Shown one piece after another: positions 1 through 9,000 of a stretch of 64,000 bases of DNA. The notes under the pieces were generated by a model. That model made no database searches and was not told the DNA's origin. It worked only from the letters and a program-made list of their open reading frames with translations. Source of the stretch: Roseimicrobium sp. ORNL1 (lineage in GTDB: Bacteria > Verrucomicrobiota > Verrucomicrobiia > Verrucomicrobiales > Verrucomicrobiaceae). The position numbers and the translations under genes were made by a program. The DNA lies in NCBI RefSeq assembly GCF_011044495.1, contig NZ_CP049143.1, positions 3,720,001 through 3,784,000 of the forward strand, written 5' to 3'. Positions within the stretch are counted from its first letter, which is position 1, and every line of letters starts with the position of its first letter.

Positions 1-3000
1 AGGGCCAGGATTTTCTCCTCGACGGTCCCCCGGCAAACGAGGCGGTAGGCGGTGACAGGTCTCCCCTGCCCGATTCGGTGGGCACGGTCGATGGCTTGGG
101 CCTCGACGGCGGGATTCCACCAGGGGTCGACGAGGACGACTTCGTCGGCGGCGGTGAGGTTCAGACCGTAGCCGCCAGCCTTGAGCGAGATGAAGAAGAG
201 CTTCTTCTCGGGGTCGTTCTGGAAGCTGGCGACCTGCGCGGGCCGGTCGGTGCTGGAGCCGTCGAGATAGCAATGCGGGATGCCCTGGGCCTCGGCATGG
301 GCCTTGAGCATCTTCAACATGCCCACGAACTGGCTGAAAATCAGCGTCTTGTGACCACCTTCGATGGATTCCGTCAGCAATTCCTCGTACACGGGAAGCT
401 TGCCGGAGGAGAGGCTTGGGGCCTTGGGCTTGGGCGCAGCGGATTTCTTGGCTTTGCCGCCCTTGGCGGCCGGTGCTTCCACGACCTCGGCGGGTGCTGC
501 CGCTTCGGCCTTGGCGCCGGCGGTTTTGATGCCCAACAAGCTGAGATCGTTACAAACCTGCCGGAGCCGCAGCAGCACGGTGAACATGGTCATGCGGCTC
601 CCGCCAGGGCCGCGGAGACGGGCGGCGCGGATTTCCTCGCGACCCTCGTCGAGGAGGCGCTGGTAGATGGTCTTCTGCGCCTGGGTGAGCTCGCACCAGA
701 GGACCTTTTCAATCTTCTCGGGCAGGTCCTTGGCCACTTCCCGCTTCGTGCGGCGGAGGATGTGGGGGCGGATGAGGCGGCGGAGGCGCTCCATGATGGC
801 GGCGGCCGGTGAGCGGGCGCCCCCTTCACCGGAGAAGGACGCCATGTTGTTCCCGGAGCCAGCGGCGGCGGCCTTCGCCAGAGGCTTCACGAAGCGGTCC
901 TGGAAGTCCGACAGAATCGGCAGGTAACCCGGGAGTGTGAAGGCGAAGATGGACCAGAGGTCCTTCACCGAGTTCTCCACGGGGGTACCGGTGAGGGTGA
1001 ACCGGGCGACCGCCTGAAGCTGGCGGACGGCGCGGGCGGATTCGGTATCCGGATTCCGGATGTAGCTGGCTTCATCCAGCACAATGGCGGAGAAGTTCAC
1101 GGCCTTGTAATACTCCAAATCACGCTGGATGAGGGCGTAAGAGGTGAATATCACGTCGAAATCAGCAAGCTTTTCCAAAGCAGCATGGCGCTTCCCCTGG
1201 TGGGAAATGTGCGTTTTCAGCTCTGGGGTGAAGCGGGCGGCTTCCTCGGACCAGTTCCCCAGGAGTGAGGTCGGACACACGATGAGCGCGGGGCCGGGCA
1301 CGGACTCGGCCGCCTTGGATTTTGACTTGGAGGTCGATTGGGCGACACGAGCGTCCAGGACGAGTCGCACCAGGGCGAGGGTCTGGACGGTCTTGCCGAG
1401 ACCCATTTCATCCGCCAGCAGGCCACCGCCACCGGAGCGGCTGTGGCGCTCCAGCCAGCGGACGCCCTCAAGCTGGTAAGGCCGGAGCATTTCCCCGAAG
1501 CGGCCGAGGCGGCTGCGCACAACCTCCTCCTCCAAGAACGGAATGGGGTCCAGCAGGATGGGGCTGTCGGCGGGAAGGAAGGCTTCCAACGCCTCCACCT
1601 GGCGGCCGCGGATGGCCACGTGGTTGCCGCCGGTGAAGCGGGTGTTCACGTCCTGCAGGGTGGACTCCAGCTCCTCGCAGCTGTCGACATCGATGAGGTA
1701 GCGCTTGCCGTCGCGGCCCTGGTAGTCACGCTTGCCGCTGCGGATGAGGCGGAGGACGTCCTGCCGCGGGATGTGGAAGCCGTCTGAGGCCTCGTACGCC
1801 ACCTCAAGCGTGAGCCAGTCGTTTCCGGAGGCCTGGGTCGGCGCGCCTTCCTTGGCTCCTGCCTGCTGTGGGGCCGAGAGATTCCGGGCGCTCTTGATGA
1901 AGGGCCGGATGATCGAGAAGGTGTTTAGGAGGTTCTTGAAGCCGTCGCCCTCGGTCACTTCGAACTTCTGGCGGAATTTGGCCAGATGAGAAGAAAGGAA
2001 GTCTAAGACTTCACGTTCTCCTTTTAGTTCGAATGTGTTAAGTATATTTGTTTGCAGGAATCCCGTGGATTGAATTTGCCGCTGGAGGGCGAATTCTGCC
2101 GGGAAATTCCTGGCGTAAAATACCAGTTTATTGCGCTCGTCTTGAATCGGGTATGTGATGGATTCTGGCGCAACTGCGCCCTGAGAGGCGCCAGAGGGCG
2201 GATTTGCGGGATCGTAGTGCGGATATCGCAGCGAAATCTTCGCCTGGAGCTGTCGCTGGGAGCCGTCCAACTGGCACTCAAAGCGCGGGCTGGCCGGCAT
2301 GAGGCGGATGCTTTCGGCGCTGTTCGGACCGGGCGGGAGCTCGAAGAGCTCGGTGATGGCAGTCAGATGGCTGGCGACCCAGCTGATGGGCTGCCGAACC
2401 GGCGCGCCGGTAATGAGGGTGTGCCACATGGGCTGCAGCGCCTCCGGCACGTGTGGGACGGCCTGCAGGGCGTTGGACTCGGAGTCGTAAAGCCAGAGGG
2501 TTTCGCCCAGATGCAGAGTCTCATGACCCGCGTTAGAAAGTTGGAAGGCAACGTATTGCCTCAAGTTATCAATCTCAGAATGGAGAATCCAGCGTGTAGC
2601 ACTGGAAACGATTAACTTATCTTCGCTGATAGTTAACTCCTGCGAAGCCTTCGAGCCACCTTTACTTCCGGCAGCAGGAAGCGTAACCCCTGCCCTGCCC
2701 GGCAAGGTCGGGTGCACGTCCGGGTGGTCGATGAGAGCCTCCAGCAGGTCGCTGAGGTCATCGGCGGGAAGGCGCAGATGCTGGGCCGCAGTGGGCGCGA
2801 GGGGCAGCTCGTGGTCGTAGAGCCACTTCGCCACCGTCAGGTCGCGCGGGGCGTCTGGAGCGGCGGCAGCTGCGGGATTGAACTGGATGGAGACCGGGAT
2901 ACTGGCCGAGCTGCCTGAGGCGGCTGCAGGGGTCCCCTTCCCCGTGGCGCGGGTGGTGCCTGCTCCCATGGGGGCAGGAATGCCCCCACTCCTTGAAGGG

Positions 3001-3509
3001 GTGGCGGGCTGCGGGAGCTGGATGAAGTGCGGGGTCGAGATGTGTACGGTGTAGGTCCCGGCGGGAACGTCCTGCTCATTGAGCTCAGGACGAGCGGGTT
3101 TGGCGGGAGCCTGTGCCTCTTGGGAAGCCCGGCTATCGGGTGAAGAGCCGGTAGCTGGCGAGGACCCGGGCGCCGCACCAGCAGCACCCCCCTGCCCTGC
3201 TGCGGCTGGCGCGGGCTCTGGTCTTTTCCCAACAAGCTGGGGACTGATAATAGAGAGGGCCACCGCGATGGCGTGGCTGCAGATGAGGCCCCGTCGGGCA
3301 TCATTGCACCCGCACTTGGCCTCCGTCTTCATGCCGCCAGCCGCGACCAGGGTTGACCGGAGGGCGCGCTGGCCGTAGCCCACGTCCCCCCTGAAAATGA
3401 TGCCGTCCCGCGTCGCATTGGCCACTTGACCTGTGCGCACGTATTCCCTGGCCGCTTTCATTGCCTGCCAGCCACCGATGTCTCCTAACCACTTTTCCGT
3501 TACCTCCAT
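1..3509 (-). CDS. SWIM zinc finger + SNF2-family helicase (C-terminus cut by window edge)
   Basis: SNF2-type ATP-dependent DNA translocase. About 1,169 residues are visible and the frame is still open at base 1, so only the extreme C-terminus is missing. A SWIM zinc finger lies near the N-terminus (C66, C68, C77, H79 in CGC...CSH), followed by a long low-complexity and unassigned region. The helicase core has the Walker A motif DEMGLGKT (Lys about 706), a DEAS motif II (LDEASYIRN, about residue 811), TGTPVEN (motif III) and HRIGQ (motif VI, about 1145). The ATG at 3509 was chosen because it gives the complete SWIM domain and the frame runs unbroken from there. It is divergent from the ParA gene across 68 bases. 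SWIM-SNF2 proteins are known in many bacteria; the DNA substrate is not known here. Confidence 0.93.
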   Translation of the reverse strand, partial: MEVTEKWLGDIGGWQAMKAAREYVRTGQVANATRDGIIFRGDVGYGQRALRSTLVAAGGMKTEAKCGCNDARRGLICSHAIAVALSIISPQLVGKRPEPAPAAAGQGGAAGAAPGSSPATGSSPDSRASQEAQAPAKPARPELNEQDVPAGTYTVHISTPHFIQLPQPATPSRSGGIPAPMGAGTTRATGKGTPAAASGSSASIPVSIQFNPAAAAAPDAPRDLTVAKWLYDHELPLAPTAAQHLRLPADDLSDLLEALIDHPDVHPTLPGRAGVTLPAAGSKGGSKASQELTISEDKLIVSSATRWILHSEIDNLRQYVAFQLSNAGHETLHLGETLWLYDSESNALQAVPHVPEALQPMWHTLITGAPVRQPISWVASHLTAITELFELPPGPNSAESIRLMPASPRFECQLDGSQRQLQAKISLRYPHYDPANPPSGASQGAVAPESITYPIQDERNKLVFYARNFPAEFALQRQIQSTGFLQTNILNTFELKGEREVLDFLSSHLAKFRQKFEVTEGDGFKNLLNTFSIIRPFIKSARNLSAPQQAGAKEGAPTQASGNDWLTLEVAYEASDGFHIPRQDVLRLIRSGKRDYQGRDGKRYLIDVDSCEELESTLQDVNTRFTGGNHVAIRGRQVEALEAFLPADSPILLDPIPFLEEEVVRSRLGRFGEMLRPYQLEGVRWLERHSRSGGGGLLADEMGLGKTVQTLALVRLVLDARVAQSTSKSKSKAAESVPGPALIVCPTSLLGNWSEEAARFTPELKTHISHQGKRHAALEKLADFDVIFTSYALIQRDLEYYKAVNFSAIVLDEASYIRNPDTESARAVRQLQAVARFTLTGTPVENSVKDLWSIFAFTLPGYLPILSDFQDRFVKPLAKAAAAGSGNNMASFSGEGGARSPAAAIMERLRRLIRPHILRRTKREVAKDLPEKIEKVLWCELTQAQKTIYQRLLDEGREEIRAARLRGPGGSRMTMFTVLLRLRQVCNDLSLLGIKTAGAKAEAAAPAEVVEAPAAKGGKAKKSAAPKPKAPSLSSGKLPVYEELLTESIEGGHKTLIFSQFVGMLKMLKAHAEAQGIPHCYLDGSSTDRPAQVASFQNDPEKKLFFISLKAGGYGLNLTAADEVVLVDPWWNPAVEAQAIDRAHRIGQGRPVTAYRLVCRGTVEEKILA

Positions 3510-3577
3510 GGGGATTTGTCTTGCCGTGAAGGTGGATTGTGGTGGAATGCCCCGCTTGTGCAAGCTGAAGCTGCCGT

Positions 3578-4390
3578 ATGAGGATTGTTGCGATTGCGAA
3601 CCAAAAGGGAGGCGTGGGCAAAACGACCACGGCGCTGAATCTGTCCGCGTGTCTCGCGGCGAGGGGATGCCGGGTACTGCTCATCGATCTGGACCCCCAG
3701 GCGAATGCCACCAGTGGCCTGGGACTCGCCCAAGAGGAGGATGGCAGCCTGTACCCGTGCCTGGTGGGTGATGTACTGCCGCAGTCAGTCATCCGCAGCA
3801 CGCGTCTGCCGAACCTTTCCATCATCCGCAGCCATCAGGAGCTGGCCGGGTGTGAAGTGGAGCTGGCCCAGACCGGCCACCACCTGACGCGCCTGCGTGA
3901 TGTGCTGCACCCGCTGCGGTACACCGGGCACTTCGACTATCTGATCATGGACTGCCCGCCCTCCCTGGGCGTGCTGATGACCGGGGCGCTGGCGGCGGCA
4001 GATGAGCTGCTGGTACCCATCCAGTGCGAGTACTTCGGCCTGGAGGGTCTGTCCAAGATTGTGCAGATCGTGCAGCAGATCCGCGAGAGCGGGGCGAACC
4101 CGAACCTGGCGCTGGAGGGCATCGTGATGACGATGTTCGACTCGCGCATGAATCTCTCCCAGCAGGTGGTGAATGACGTGCGCGGCTACTTCGAGGGCGT
4201 GGTGTACCAGACCATCATCCCGCGCACCATCCGCCTCGGTGAGGCACCTAGTTTTGGCAAGACCATCATCGAGTACGATCCGCAGGGCAAAGGCGCGCAG
4301 TCGTACCTGTCACTGGCGGATGAGTTTCTCGCGAGGCACGGTGGGGTCGGCGTGGGCGCTGGCGTGCCGGCGGTGAGTGGTGCGGCGTGA
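3578..4390 (+). CDS. ParA/Soj-family ATPase
   Basis: MinD/ParA-type P-loop ATPase of 270 residues, the usual length for chromosomal Soj proteins. The deviant Walker A motif KGGVGKTT is at residues 10-17, followed by the IDLDPQ motif and a Walker B-like MDCPPS. Such proteins bind DNA non-specifically as ATP dimers and position plasmids, chromosome origins or protein complexes. No parB or parS-like gene follows: the next genes are small proteins of unknown role. It is therefore an orphan ParA in this window, and its cargo cannot be told. The gene starts 68 bases from the divergent SNF2 gene, so the two may share a regulatory region. Confidence 0.92.
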   Translation: MRIVAIANQKGGVGKTTTALNLSACLAARGCRVLLIDLDPQANATSGLGLAQEEDGSLYPCLVGDVLPQSVIRSTRLPNLSIIRSHQELAGCEVELAQTGHHLTRLRDVLHPLRYTGHFDYLIMDCPPSLGVLMTGALAAADELLVPIQCEYFGLEGLSKIVQIVQQIRESGANPNLALEGIVMTMFDSRMNLSQQVVNDVRGYFEGVVYQTIIPRTIRLGEAPSFGKTIIEYDPQGKGAQSYLSLADEFLARHGGVGVGAGVPAVSGAA

Positions 4391-4452
4391 GTTTCGGCTC
4401 GGTGGGACGGTAAGCGGTAAGCGGTGCGACGGTAGATCAATTCTTCAAGGTT

Positions 4453-4860
4453 ATGGAGCCAGTCGCTGAGTTGTCATACATGGCTGAGTCGGTCGAGCTG
4501 GTGAGCGAATCCTACGCACCCGAAGATTGGCTCGTGGGGCTGCATTTTGGCGAGGGTGATCCCGAGGCTGGTGGTCAGCACTGGAACTTTACGAGGGACA
4601 CTACTGAAGATGACGATAGCGGCCTGACTGGAGTCTGCACGGTGAAGGAGATTCAAGAGGTCACTGTATACGGAGGCATCGAACGTTTCGAGCTCAGTTC
4701 GTCGCGTCTGGTCTGCCAGTTCGATGAGCGCGCCTCTGCGAAGACAGGCGTGAAGCGTCTATCTATTTCCTATGCCTTGGACTCCGAAACATGGGCCAAG
4801 GTGAAGGCTGAGGCGACGCGGTTGTTTGAAGGGGACAGCTGCCTTTCCATGGTGGAGTAG
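4453..4860 (+). CDS. hypothetical protein, possibly Imm10-like
   Basis: Acidic protein of 135 residues, soluble, without signal peptide or membrane segment. The second half (VYGGIERFELSSSRL followed by predicted strands and a terminal helix) recalls the Imm10 group of immunity proteins from polymorphic toxin systems, but this is from memory and not firm. No toxin gene is adjacent, so if it is an immunity protein it is an orphan. The stretch between parA and this gene (4391-4452) holds a short tandem of gcggtaa units. Confidence 0.6.
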   Translation: MEPVAELSYMAESVELVSESYAPEDWLVGLHFGEGDPEAGGQHWNFTRDTTEDDDSGLTGVCTVKEIQEVTVYGGIERFELSSSRLVCQFDERASAKTGVKRLSISYALDSETWAKVKAEATRLFEGDSCLSMVE

Positions 4861-4926
4861 TTGGAGCCGCTTTGATTTGGCAACATCAGATCTCAGATCT
4901 GGCGAAACCCCACTGCGGCTACTTTC

Positions 4927-5448
4927 GTGAACTCGCCAGACTCTGAACCAAACGACGAAAGGACCTTGGCCGGGGAGCTGCTGGCTCAACTGCTGAAGGA
5001 CCAAGGCCGCGGCCCCGGGCAGGTCATCTGTGCGGAGACGCGCAGCCGGAGCATGGGCCACAGGGAACGTGGAGAGAATATCCCGCTCATTGTTCTGCCC
5101 AAAGCCCGGGGTGAAGTGGTCCGACAATTTCGCGACGTGGCCCTGCGGAAGTGTCGGCTGGAGGAAGTCTTCGGCGATCTGGATGGGCTGGACCTGGACA
5201 TCCAAGAGTGGGAAGCCATTCAGGACTGCTTCACCGATTGCCGGATTGAGAGTGGATGGAAAACCTTTCGCGCTCGCTTTCCCCGGACCCGTGGGCTTTT
5301 GGAAGTGAGCTGCCCGGCTTTCTCCTCCGATTTCAGCCAGGCGATGATCGAGTACACGAACACGGGTGCATATGGGGAGTGCTGCCTCTATCAGAGGGAA
5401 AATGACGAATGGAGATTGGTGGAGAAGAAGTGCATCTGGTTCGCATGA
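4927..5448 (+). CDS. hypothetical protein
   Basis: Predicted soluble protein of 173 residues starting with GTG. I do not recognise a family. The N-terminal part is helical and charged (GELLAQLLKDQGRG). The C-terminal part looks like a beta-rich domain with the run AYGECCLYQREND and ends in two aromatic residues. It ends in an ATGA overlap with the next gene, so the two are probably co-translated. Nothing in the sequence suggests an enzyme. Confidence 0.6.
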   Translation: MNSPDSEPNDERTLAGELLAQLLKDQGRGPGQVICAETRSRSMGHRERGENIPLIVLPKARGEVVRQFRDVALRKCRLEEVFGDLDGLDLDIQEWEAIQDCFTDCRIESGWKTFRARFPRTRGLLEVSCPAFSSDFSQAMIEYTNTGAYGECCLYQRENDEWRLVEKKCIWFA

Positions 5449-5852
5449 GTGGCAATGTGATCACCCACCCCGCCATCTCCGTCGTCGCCCCTGCTGGTGA
5501 CTGGATTCGTGCCGGCAAAAAGACGCTGGAGATTCGGCGCTGGCAGCCGGAGGAGCTTCCGCTGCGGAACCTGGTGATTGTGCAGAATCACATCCGGCTG
5601 GGTAGTGACGGAACCACGGAAGATCCCGCTGGCATGGCCGTCGCGCTGGTGGATGTGGAGTCCGTCGAGGCATGGCGTGAAGACGAGATCGAGCCTGCCT
5701 GCGCGAGCTACTGGGAGCCAGGCTGGCTGGCGTGGCGATTGGTAAATGTGCGCCCCATCGAGCCACCACTTCCCTGCCCTGCCCGCTTGAGGATTTATTC
5801 GGTGGAGCTGCCGTTGCGCGGCGATGCGTTCAGGGTTATCACCATGGAGTGA
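5445..5852 (+). CDS. ASCH-domain protein
   Basis: Protein of 135 residues with the ASCH-fold signature near the N-terminus: a strand (ISVVAPAGDWI), then the GKKTLEIRRW motif, in which the lysine and glutamate match the conserved ASCH pocket. ASCH domains are RNA/nucleotide-binding beta barrels related to PUA, and some members are N4-acetylcytidine amidohydrolases. The ATG at 5445 is preferred over the one at 5409 because it makes an ATGA overlap with the upstream stop, as elsewhere in this cluster. It ends in a GTGA overlap with the HD-domain gene. Confidence 0.75.
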   Translation: MSGNVITHPAISVVAPAGDWIRAGKKTLEIRRWQPEELPLRNLVIVQNHIRLGSDGTTEDPAGMAVALVDVESVEAWREDEIEPACASYWEPGWLAWRLVNVRPIEPPLPCPARLRIYSVELPLRGDAFRVITME

Positions 5853-6484
5853 ATGTTGCTCTCCCCGACCGGCTCAGCCGCCAGCTTGGCTTCATTGTGG
5901 AGTCGGAACGGCTCAAATCCGTGCTGCGGCGGACGTCCCCCATCCACGCGACGGAGCGGAGGGAGAACTCCGCAGAGCATAGCTGGACCCTCGCGCTGAT
6001 GGCGATGGTGCTGGCTGAGCATGCGGAGGGAAATCCTGACTCTTGCAAGGTGCTCCGCATGCTGCTGATTCACGACTTGGTGGAGATCGATGCGGGCGAT
6101 ACTTTCTGCTACGACCTTGATGCCAATGTCACGAAGGCAGAACGCGAGGCCCGGGCGGCGGACGTCATCTTTGGCATGCTGCCGGAGGAACAGTCGCTGG
6201 AATACCGAAGCCTGTGGGAGGAATTTGAGGCCGGTATTTCAGCGGAGGCCAAGTTCGCCAATGCCCTGGACCGGTTGATGCCCACGCTACAGAACATGCA
6301 CAACGAAGGCGGGAGTTGGCGGGAGCATGGGGTGACCAGCGCACTGGCACTGGAGCGGAGTCGGCCCATCGGTGTCGGGATACCCACGCTCTGGGCGCAG
6401 GTGCAGACATATCTTGTGGAGGCAGAGCAGCAGGGGTGGCTGACGGCCACGCCAGCGGACAGCTCTCCCTTCCCTCCCTCATGA
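5849..6484 (+). CDS. HD-domain phosphohydrolase (YfbR/HDDC2-like)
   Basis: HD-superfamily metal-dependent phosphohydrolase of 211 residues. The metal ligands are visible as AEHSW (first His), HDLVEIDAGD (the HD pair) and a distal NALDRLMP aspartate. The arrangement matches the YfbR/HDDC2 group, whose studied members dephosphorylate deoxyribonucleoside 5'-monophosphates. I place the start at GTG 5849, which overlaps the upstream TGA as GTGA and begins just before the domain (VNVALPDRLSRQLG). It ends in an ATGA overlap with the next gene. The neighbours are other small nucleotide- and phosphate-handling enzymes. Confidence 0.85.
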   Translation: MNVALPDRLSRQLGFIVESERLKSVLRRTSPIHATERRENSAEHSWTLALMAMVLAEHAEGNPDSCKVLRMLLIHDLVEIDAGDTFCYDLDANVTKAEREARAADVIFGMLPEEQSLEYRSLWEEFEAGISAEAKFANALDRLMPTLQNMHNEGGSWREHGVTSALALERSRPIGVGIPTLWAQVQTYLVEAEQQGWLTATPADSSPFPPS

Positions 6485-7056
6485 AGAACGCCTCCCCCAC
6501 CCGCATTCACATCACCGGTGCCTCGGGCGCGGGATGCACCACAATGGGGCAGGCGCTGGCCGGGCGGCTGGAGTGGCCGCTGCTGGATACGGATGACTAC
6601 TACTGGCATGCGACGGTGCCGCTCTTCCAGCAGAAACGGGAGCCGGCGGAGCGCAATGTGATGCTGAAGCGAGACCTCGCCGCGCACCCGCAGTGCGTGA
6701 TTTCCGGCTCGGTGATGCGCTGGGACTCGGACCTCGATGATGCTTTTGATCTGGTGGTCTTCCTCCATGTGCCGGATGAGGTGCGCCTGCCCCGGCTCAT
6801 TGCGCGGGAGACGGAGCGCTTCGGCACGCCGGATGCGGAGTTCATCGCGTGGGCAGCAACGTACGAGACGGCAGATCTCACCACGCGTAGCCTGGCCTTG
6901 CACCGGCAGTGGCTGGCGGAGCGGAGGTGCGATATCCTGCCAATTACAGGCAACTACACCGTTGAGGCAAACGTGGTGCGAATACTCAATCACCTGGGAA
7001 AAACATCGTACTTGTCCCCGACCCCATCGCCATGCCCTACCTGCAGCTCGACGTAA
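6481..7056 (+). CDS. adenylate-kinase-like P-loop protein lacking the Walker lysine
   Basis: P-loop NTPase fold protein of 191 residues. The N-terminus reads ITGASGAGCTTMG, so the position of the Walker A lysine holds cysteine. It continues with LDTDDYYW, as in small-molecule kinases and adenylate-kinase-related proteins. I recall relatives with GSGTTT in the same place, so the missing lysine is probably a family trait rather than damage. The substrate is unknown. The start makes an ATGA overlap with the HD-domain gene, and the last 25 bases overlap the tautomerase gene. Confidence 0.75.
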   Translation: MKNASPTRIHITGASGAGCTTMGQALAGRLEWPLLDTDDYYWHATVPLFQQKREPAERNVMLKRDLAAHPQCVISGSVMRWDSDLDDAFDLVVFLHVPDEVRLPRLIARETERFGTPDAEFIAWAATYETADLTTRSLALHRQWLAERRCDILPITGNYTVEANVVRILNHLGKTSYLSPTPSPCPTCSST

Positions 7057-7439
7057 ACGGCCGCCACGCGGTGCACAACAAGCGCCAACTCGCCCAGCGC
7101 CTCTGTGAAACCTACGCCCGCCTCATGCAGGTGGACATCCGCCGCATCAGCGTGGCCATCCGCGAATCCGGCGAAGGCAGCCTCTGGCGCGTGGTGGATG
7201 GCGAGCCGGTGCCGGTGTCCGTGCTGATGTGCGACATCCGCCGTGGCCGCACCGCCGAGCAACGCATGGAAGTGGCCAAGGCCCTCTGCCACGACTGTTG
7301 CGAGGTCCTTGGCCTGCAGGAGGAGCGGCTGAATGTGGAGTTCACCCAGCACACCGGGGATGAGATGTATCACCCCACCTTGGGAGGATTCAGCCCGGAG
7401 TGGAGTGAGGAGGAGGTCGGTGCGACGGTGGGACAGTGA
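7032..7439 (+). CDS. tautomerase-superfamily protein
   Basis: Protein of 135 residues starting Met-Pro (MPYLQLDVNGRHAV). After removal of Met the N-terminal proline would be the catalytic base typical of the 4-oxalocrotonate tautomerase/MIF superfamily. The length fits the two-repeat members of that superfamily rather than the 60-residue single-repeat forms. The substrate cannot be told. It overlaps the end of the kinase-like gene in another frame and is the last gene before a 406-base non-coding gap. Confidence 0.75.
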   Translation: MPYLQLDVNGRHAVHNKRQLAQRLCETYARLMQVDIRRISVAIRESGEGSLWRVVDGEPVPVSVLMCDIRRGRTAEQRMEVAKALCHDCCEVLGLQEERLNVEFTQHTGDEMYHPTLGGFSPEWSEEEVGATVGQ

Positions 7440-7845
7440 CGTGATCGAAGGCGTCAGCAAGGTGGCTCGCACACTGTCCATGAACGTCAGGGTAAGAATA
7501 TAGAAACGGTGCCGAAGGCCTTGGACTGCGTGCAGCCTGCTGCCGCTTTCCCAAAGTGCAGCCTGCTGCACGCCTCACCGCGACGAAGTCGCCAAGCTCT
7601 TCTGGACACATCACACCACCAGCGAGCGTCACCATCGCCAAAGCAGGCTGCGCGCAGTCCAAGGACGCTGCGCGTCACAGTACCCGGATCTGTCGTGTGT
7701 ATCGTCCTTTGCGGTGAGGTCACCAGTTTTCTTATCGTGACAATCATGCATACTGCGGGACCGCCCGCCGTGAGCCACATTGCTGGCGTCTCCTTTCCGG
7801 GCCACGCTTGATTTTTTCCGACGTCCTGCGTAGGAGGAGTACTGA
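7440..7845. other. non-coding gap with dispersed-repeat-like sequence
   Basis: I see no convincing gene in these 406 bases. They hold a long imperfect inverted repeat and a 13-base direct repeat (listed separately), then a normal leader for the GNAT gene with a strong ribosome-binding site (aggagg at about 7831-7837). Short open frames here have no protein-like composition. Confidence 0.6.
7519..7664. repeat. long inverted repeat, 22-base arms, with internal direct repeat
   Basis: Left arm 7519-7540 starts ccttggactgcg; right arm 7643-7664 is its reverse complement with one mismatch. The loop of 102 bases contains a 13-base direct repeat (tgcagcctgctgc at 7531-7543 and 7557-7569), the first copy of which runs into the left arm. 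It looks like a dispersed non-coding repeat or a miniature element remnant and not a simple terminator. Confidence 0.7.
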
Positions 7846-8292
7846 ATGGCGCACCAGATTCGACAGGCACATGCCGGAGATGCAACAGGCATCGCGCATC
7901 TCATTTCAGTGCTCGGATATGCGTTGCAAGCCGACGAGGTTCCCGCACGGCTGGAAGCCTATGCCAACGACGCGAGCAGGGTGTTCGTGGCCGTGCAGGA
8001 CTCAGGGGCGATCGTCGGCTTCCTGAGCTTCCACGCCAGTCCCCTCTTTCATGAGCCGGGCGCTCTGGGGCGCATCATGGCGATGGCCATCGACTCGGAA
8101 CACCAGCGGCAGGGCATCGGCACGGCGCTGGTGCAGGCGGCGGAGGAGTTTGCCCGTGCGTGCGGCTGCCTACGCATCGAGGTGACCAGTGGCGACCGCC
8201 GGGAGAAAGATGCGCATGTTTTTTATGGAAAGCTGGGCTATGCCTCGGATTGCCGCCGCTTCCTGAAGAGACTAGAGGAAATCCAATCATGA
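7846..8292 (+). CDS. GNAT-family N-acetyltransferase
   Basis: Acetyltransferase of 148 residues. The acetyl-CoA binding motif A is visible as MAIDSEHQRQGIGTAL (R-x-x-G-x-G/A). The acceptor substrate is unknown. The start has the best ribosome-binding site in this cluster (taggagg about 7 bases upstream), consistent with a new transcription unit after the non-coding gap. It ends in an ATGA overlap with the HAD gene. Confidence 0.88.
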   Translation: MAHQIRQAHAGDATGIAHLISVLGYALQADEVPARLEAYANDASRVFVAVQDSGAIVGFLSFHASPLFHEPGALGRIMAMAIDSEHQRQGIGTALVQAAEEFARACGCLRIEVTSGDRREKDAHVFYGKLGYASDCRRFLKRLEEIQS

Positions 8293-8990
8293 ACCTGATC
8301 ATGTTCGACATCGATGGCACGCTCACCGCGAGTGACGTGATGGACGGCGAATGCTTCGTGCAGGCGGTGCAGGACGTGTTTGGATTCGCGGACGTGAGTT
8401 CCGACTGGAGTCTTTATCGGCATTGCAGTGACTCGGGTGTGCTGGATGAACTGTTTCAGACACGCCTGGGGCGCTCGCCCCTGCCGGAAGAAATCGCGGA
8501 GGTGCAGGCCCATTTTGTGAATCTGATGGAGGTGTCCATCGCCGCACAACCACTCAAGGCCATCCCGGGTGCGAAGGAATTGCTGGAGGTGCTGCTGGCG
8601 GAATCCCATGTAGCCATCTCGCTGGCAAGCGGTGCGTGGGAATGTTCTGCACGACTGAAACTGCGTAGTGCGGGCTTGGATTTCCCCCAGATACCCGGCG
8701 CCTTTGCCGATGATGCGCATGCGCGGGAGGACTTCATGCAGGCCTCCTTCCAGCGGGTCGCGCAGAGGCATGGGCGCGAGGAGTTCGACTCCAGGGTGTA
8801 CATCGGAGATGGGGTGTGGGATGTGCGGGCCTCACGCAATCTCGGCTTTGGTTTCATCGGCATTGGTCGTGAGCCTGCCCGCGTGCAGCGACTGCGTGAT
8901 GAGGGGGCCAGCGTCATCTTCCCGGACTTCACGCAGAAAGACGCTTTCCAGGCGGCGCTGGTGGAAGCGCGGGGGCAGGCAAGGACGTGA
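8289..8990 (+). CDS. HAD-superfamily hydrolase
   Basis: Phosphatase-like HAD protein of 233 residues. Motif I is FDIDGTLT with the nucleophile and acid aspartates, motif II is the serine in LASGAWE, and motif IV is IGDGVWDV. A helical cap lies between motifs I and II, as in the phosphoglycolate-phosphatase type. The start overlaps the GNAT stop as ATGA, so the acetyltransferase and the phosphatase are probably co-translated. The substrate is unknown. Confidence 0.87.
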   Translation: MNLIMFDIDGTLTASDVMDGECFVQAVQDVFGFADVSSDWSLYRHCSDSGVLDELFQTRLGRSPLPEEIAEVQAHFVNLMEVSIAAQPLKAIPGAKELLEVLLAESHVAISLASGAWECSARLKLRSAGLDFPQIPGAFADDAHAREDFMQASFQRVAQRHGREEFDSRVYIGDGVWDVRASRNLGFGFIGIGREPARVQRLRDEGASVIFPDFTQKDAFQAALVEARGQART

Positions 8991-9000
8991 ATGCGGCGGT

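Noticed and set aside
7531-7569. Repeated words in the 7.5 kb gap as a CRISPR-like array.
   Set aside because: Only two copies of 13 bases, 13 bases apart, without regular spacers or cas genes.
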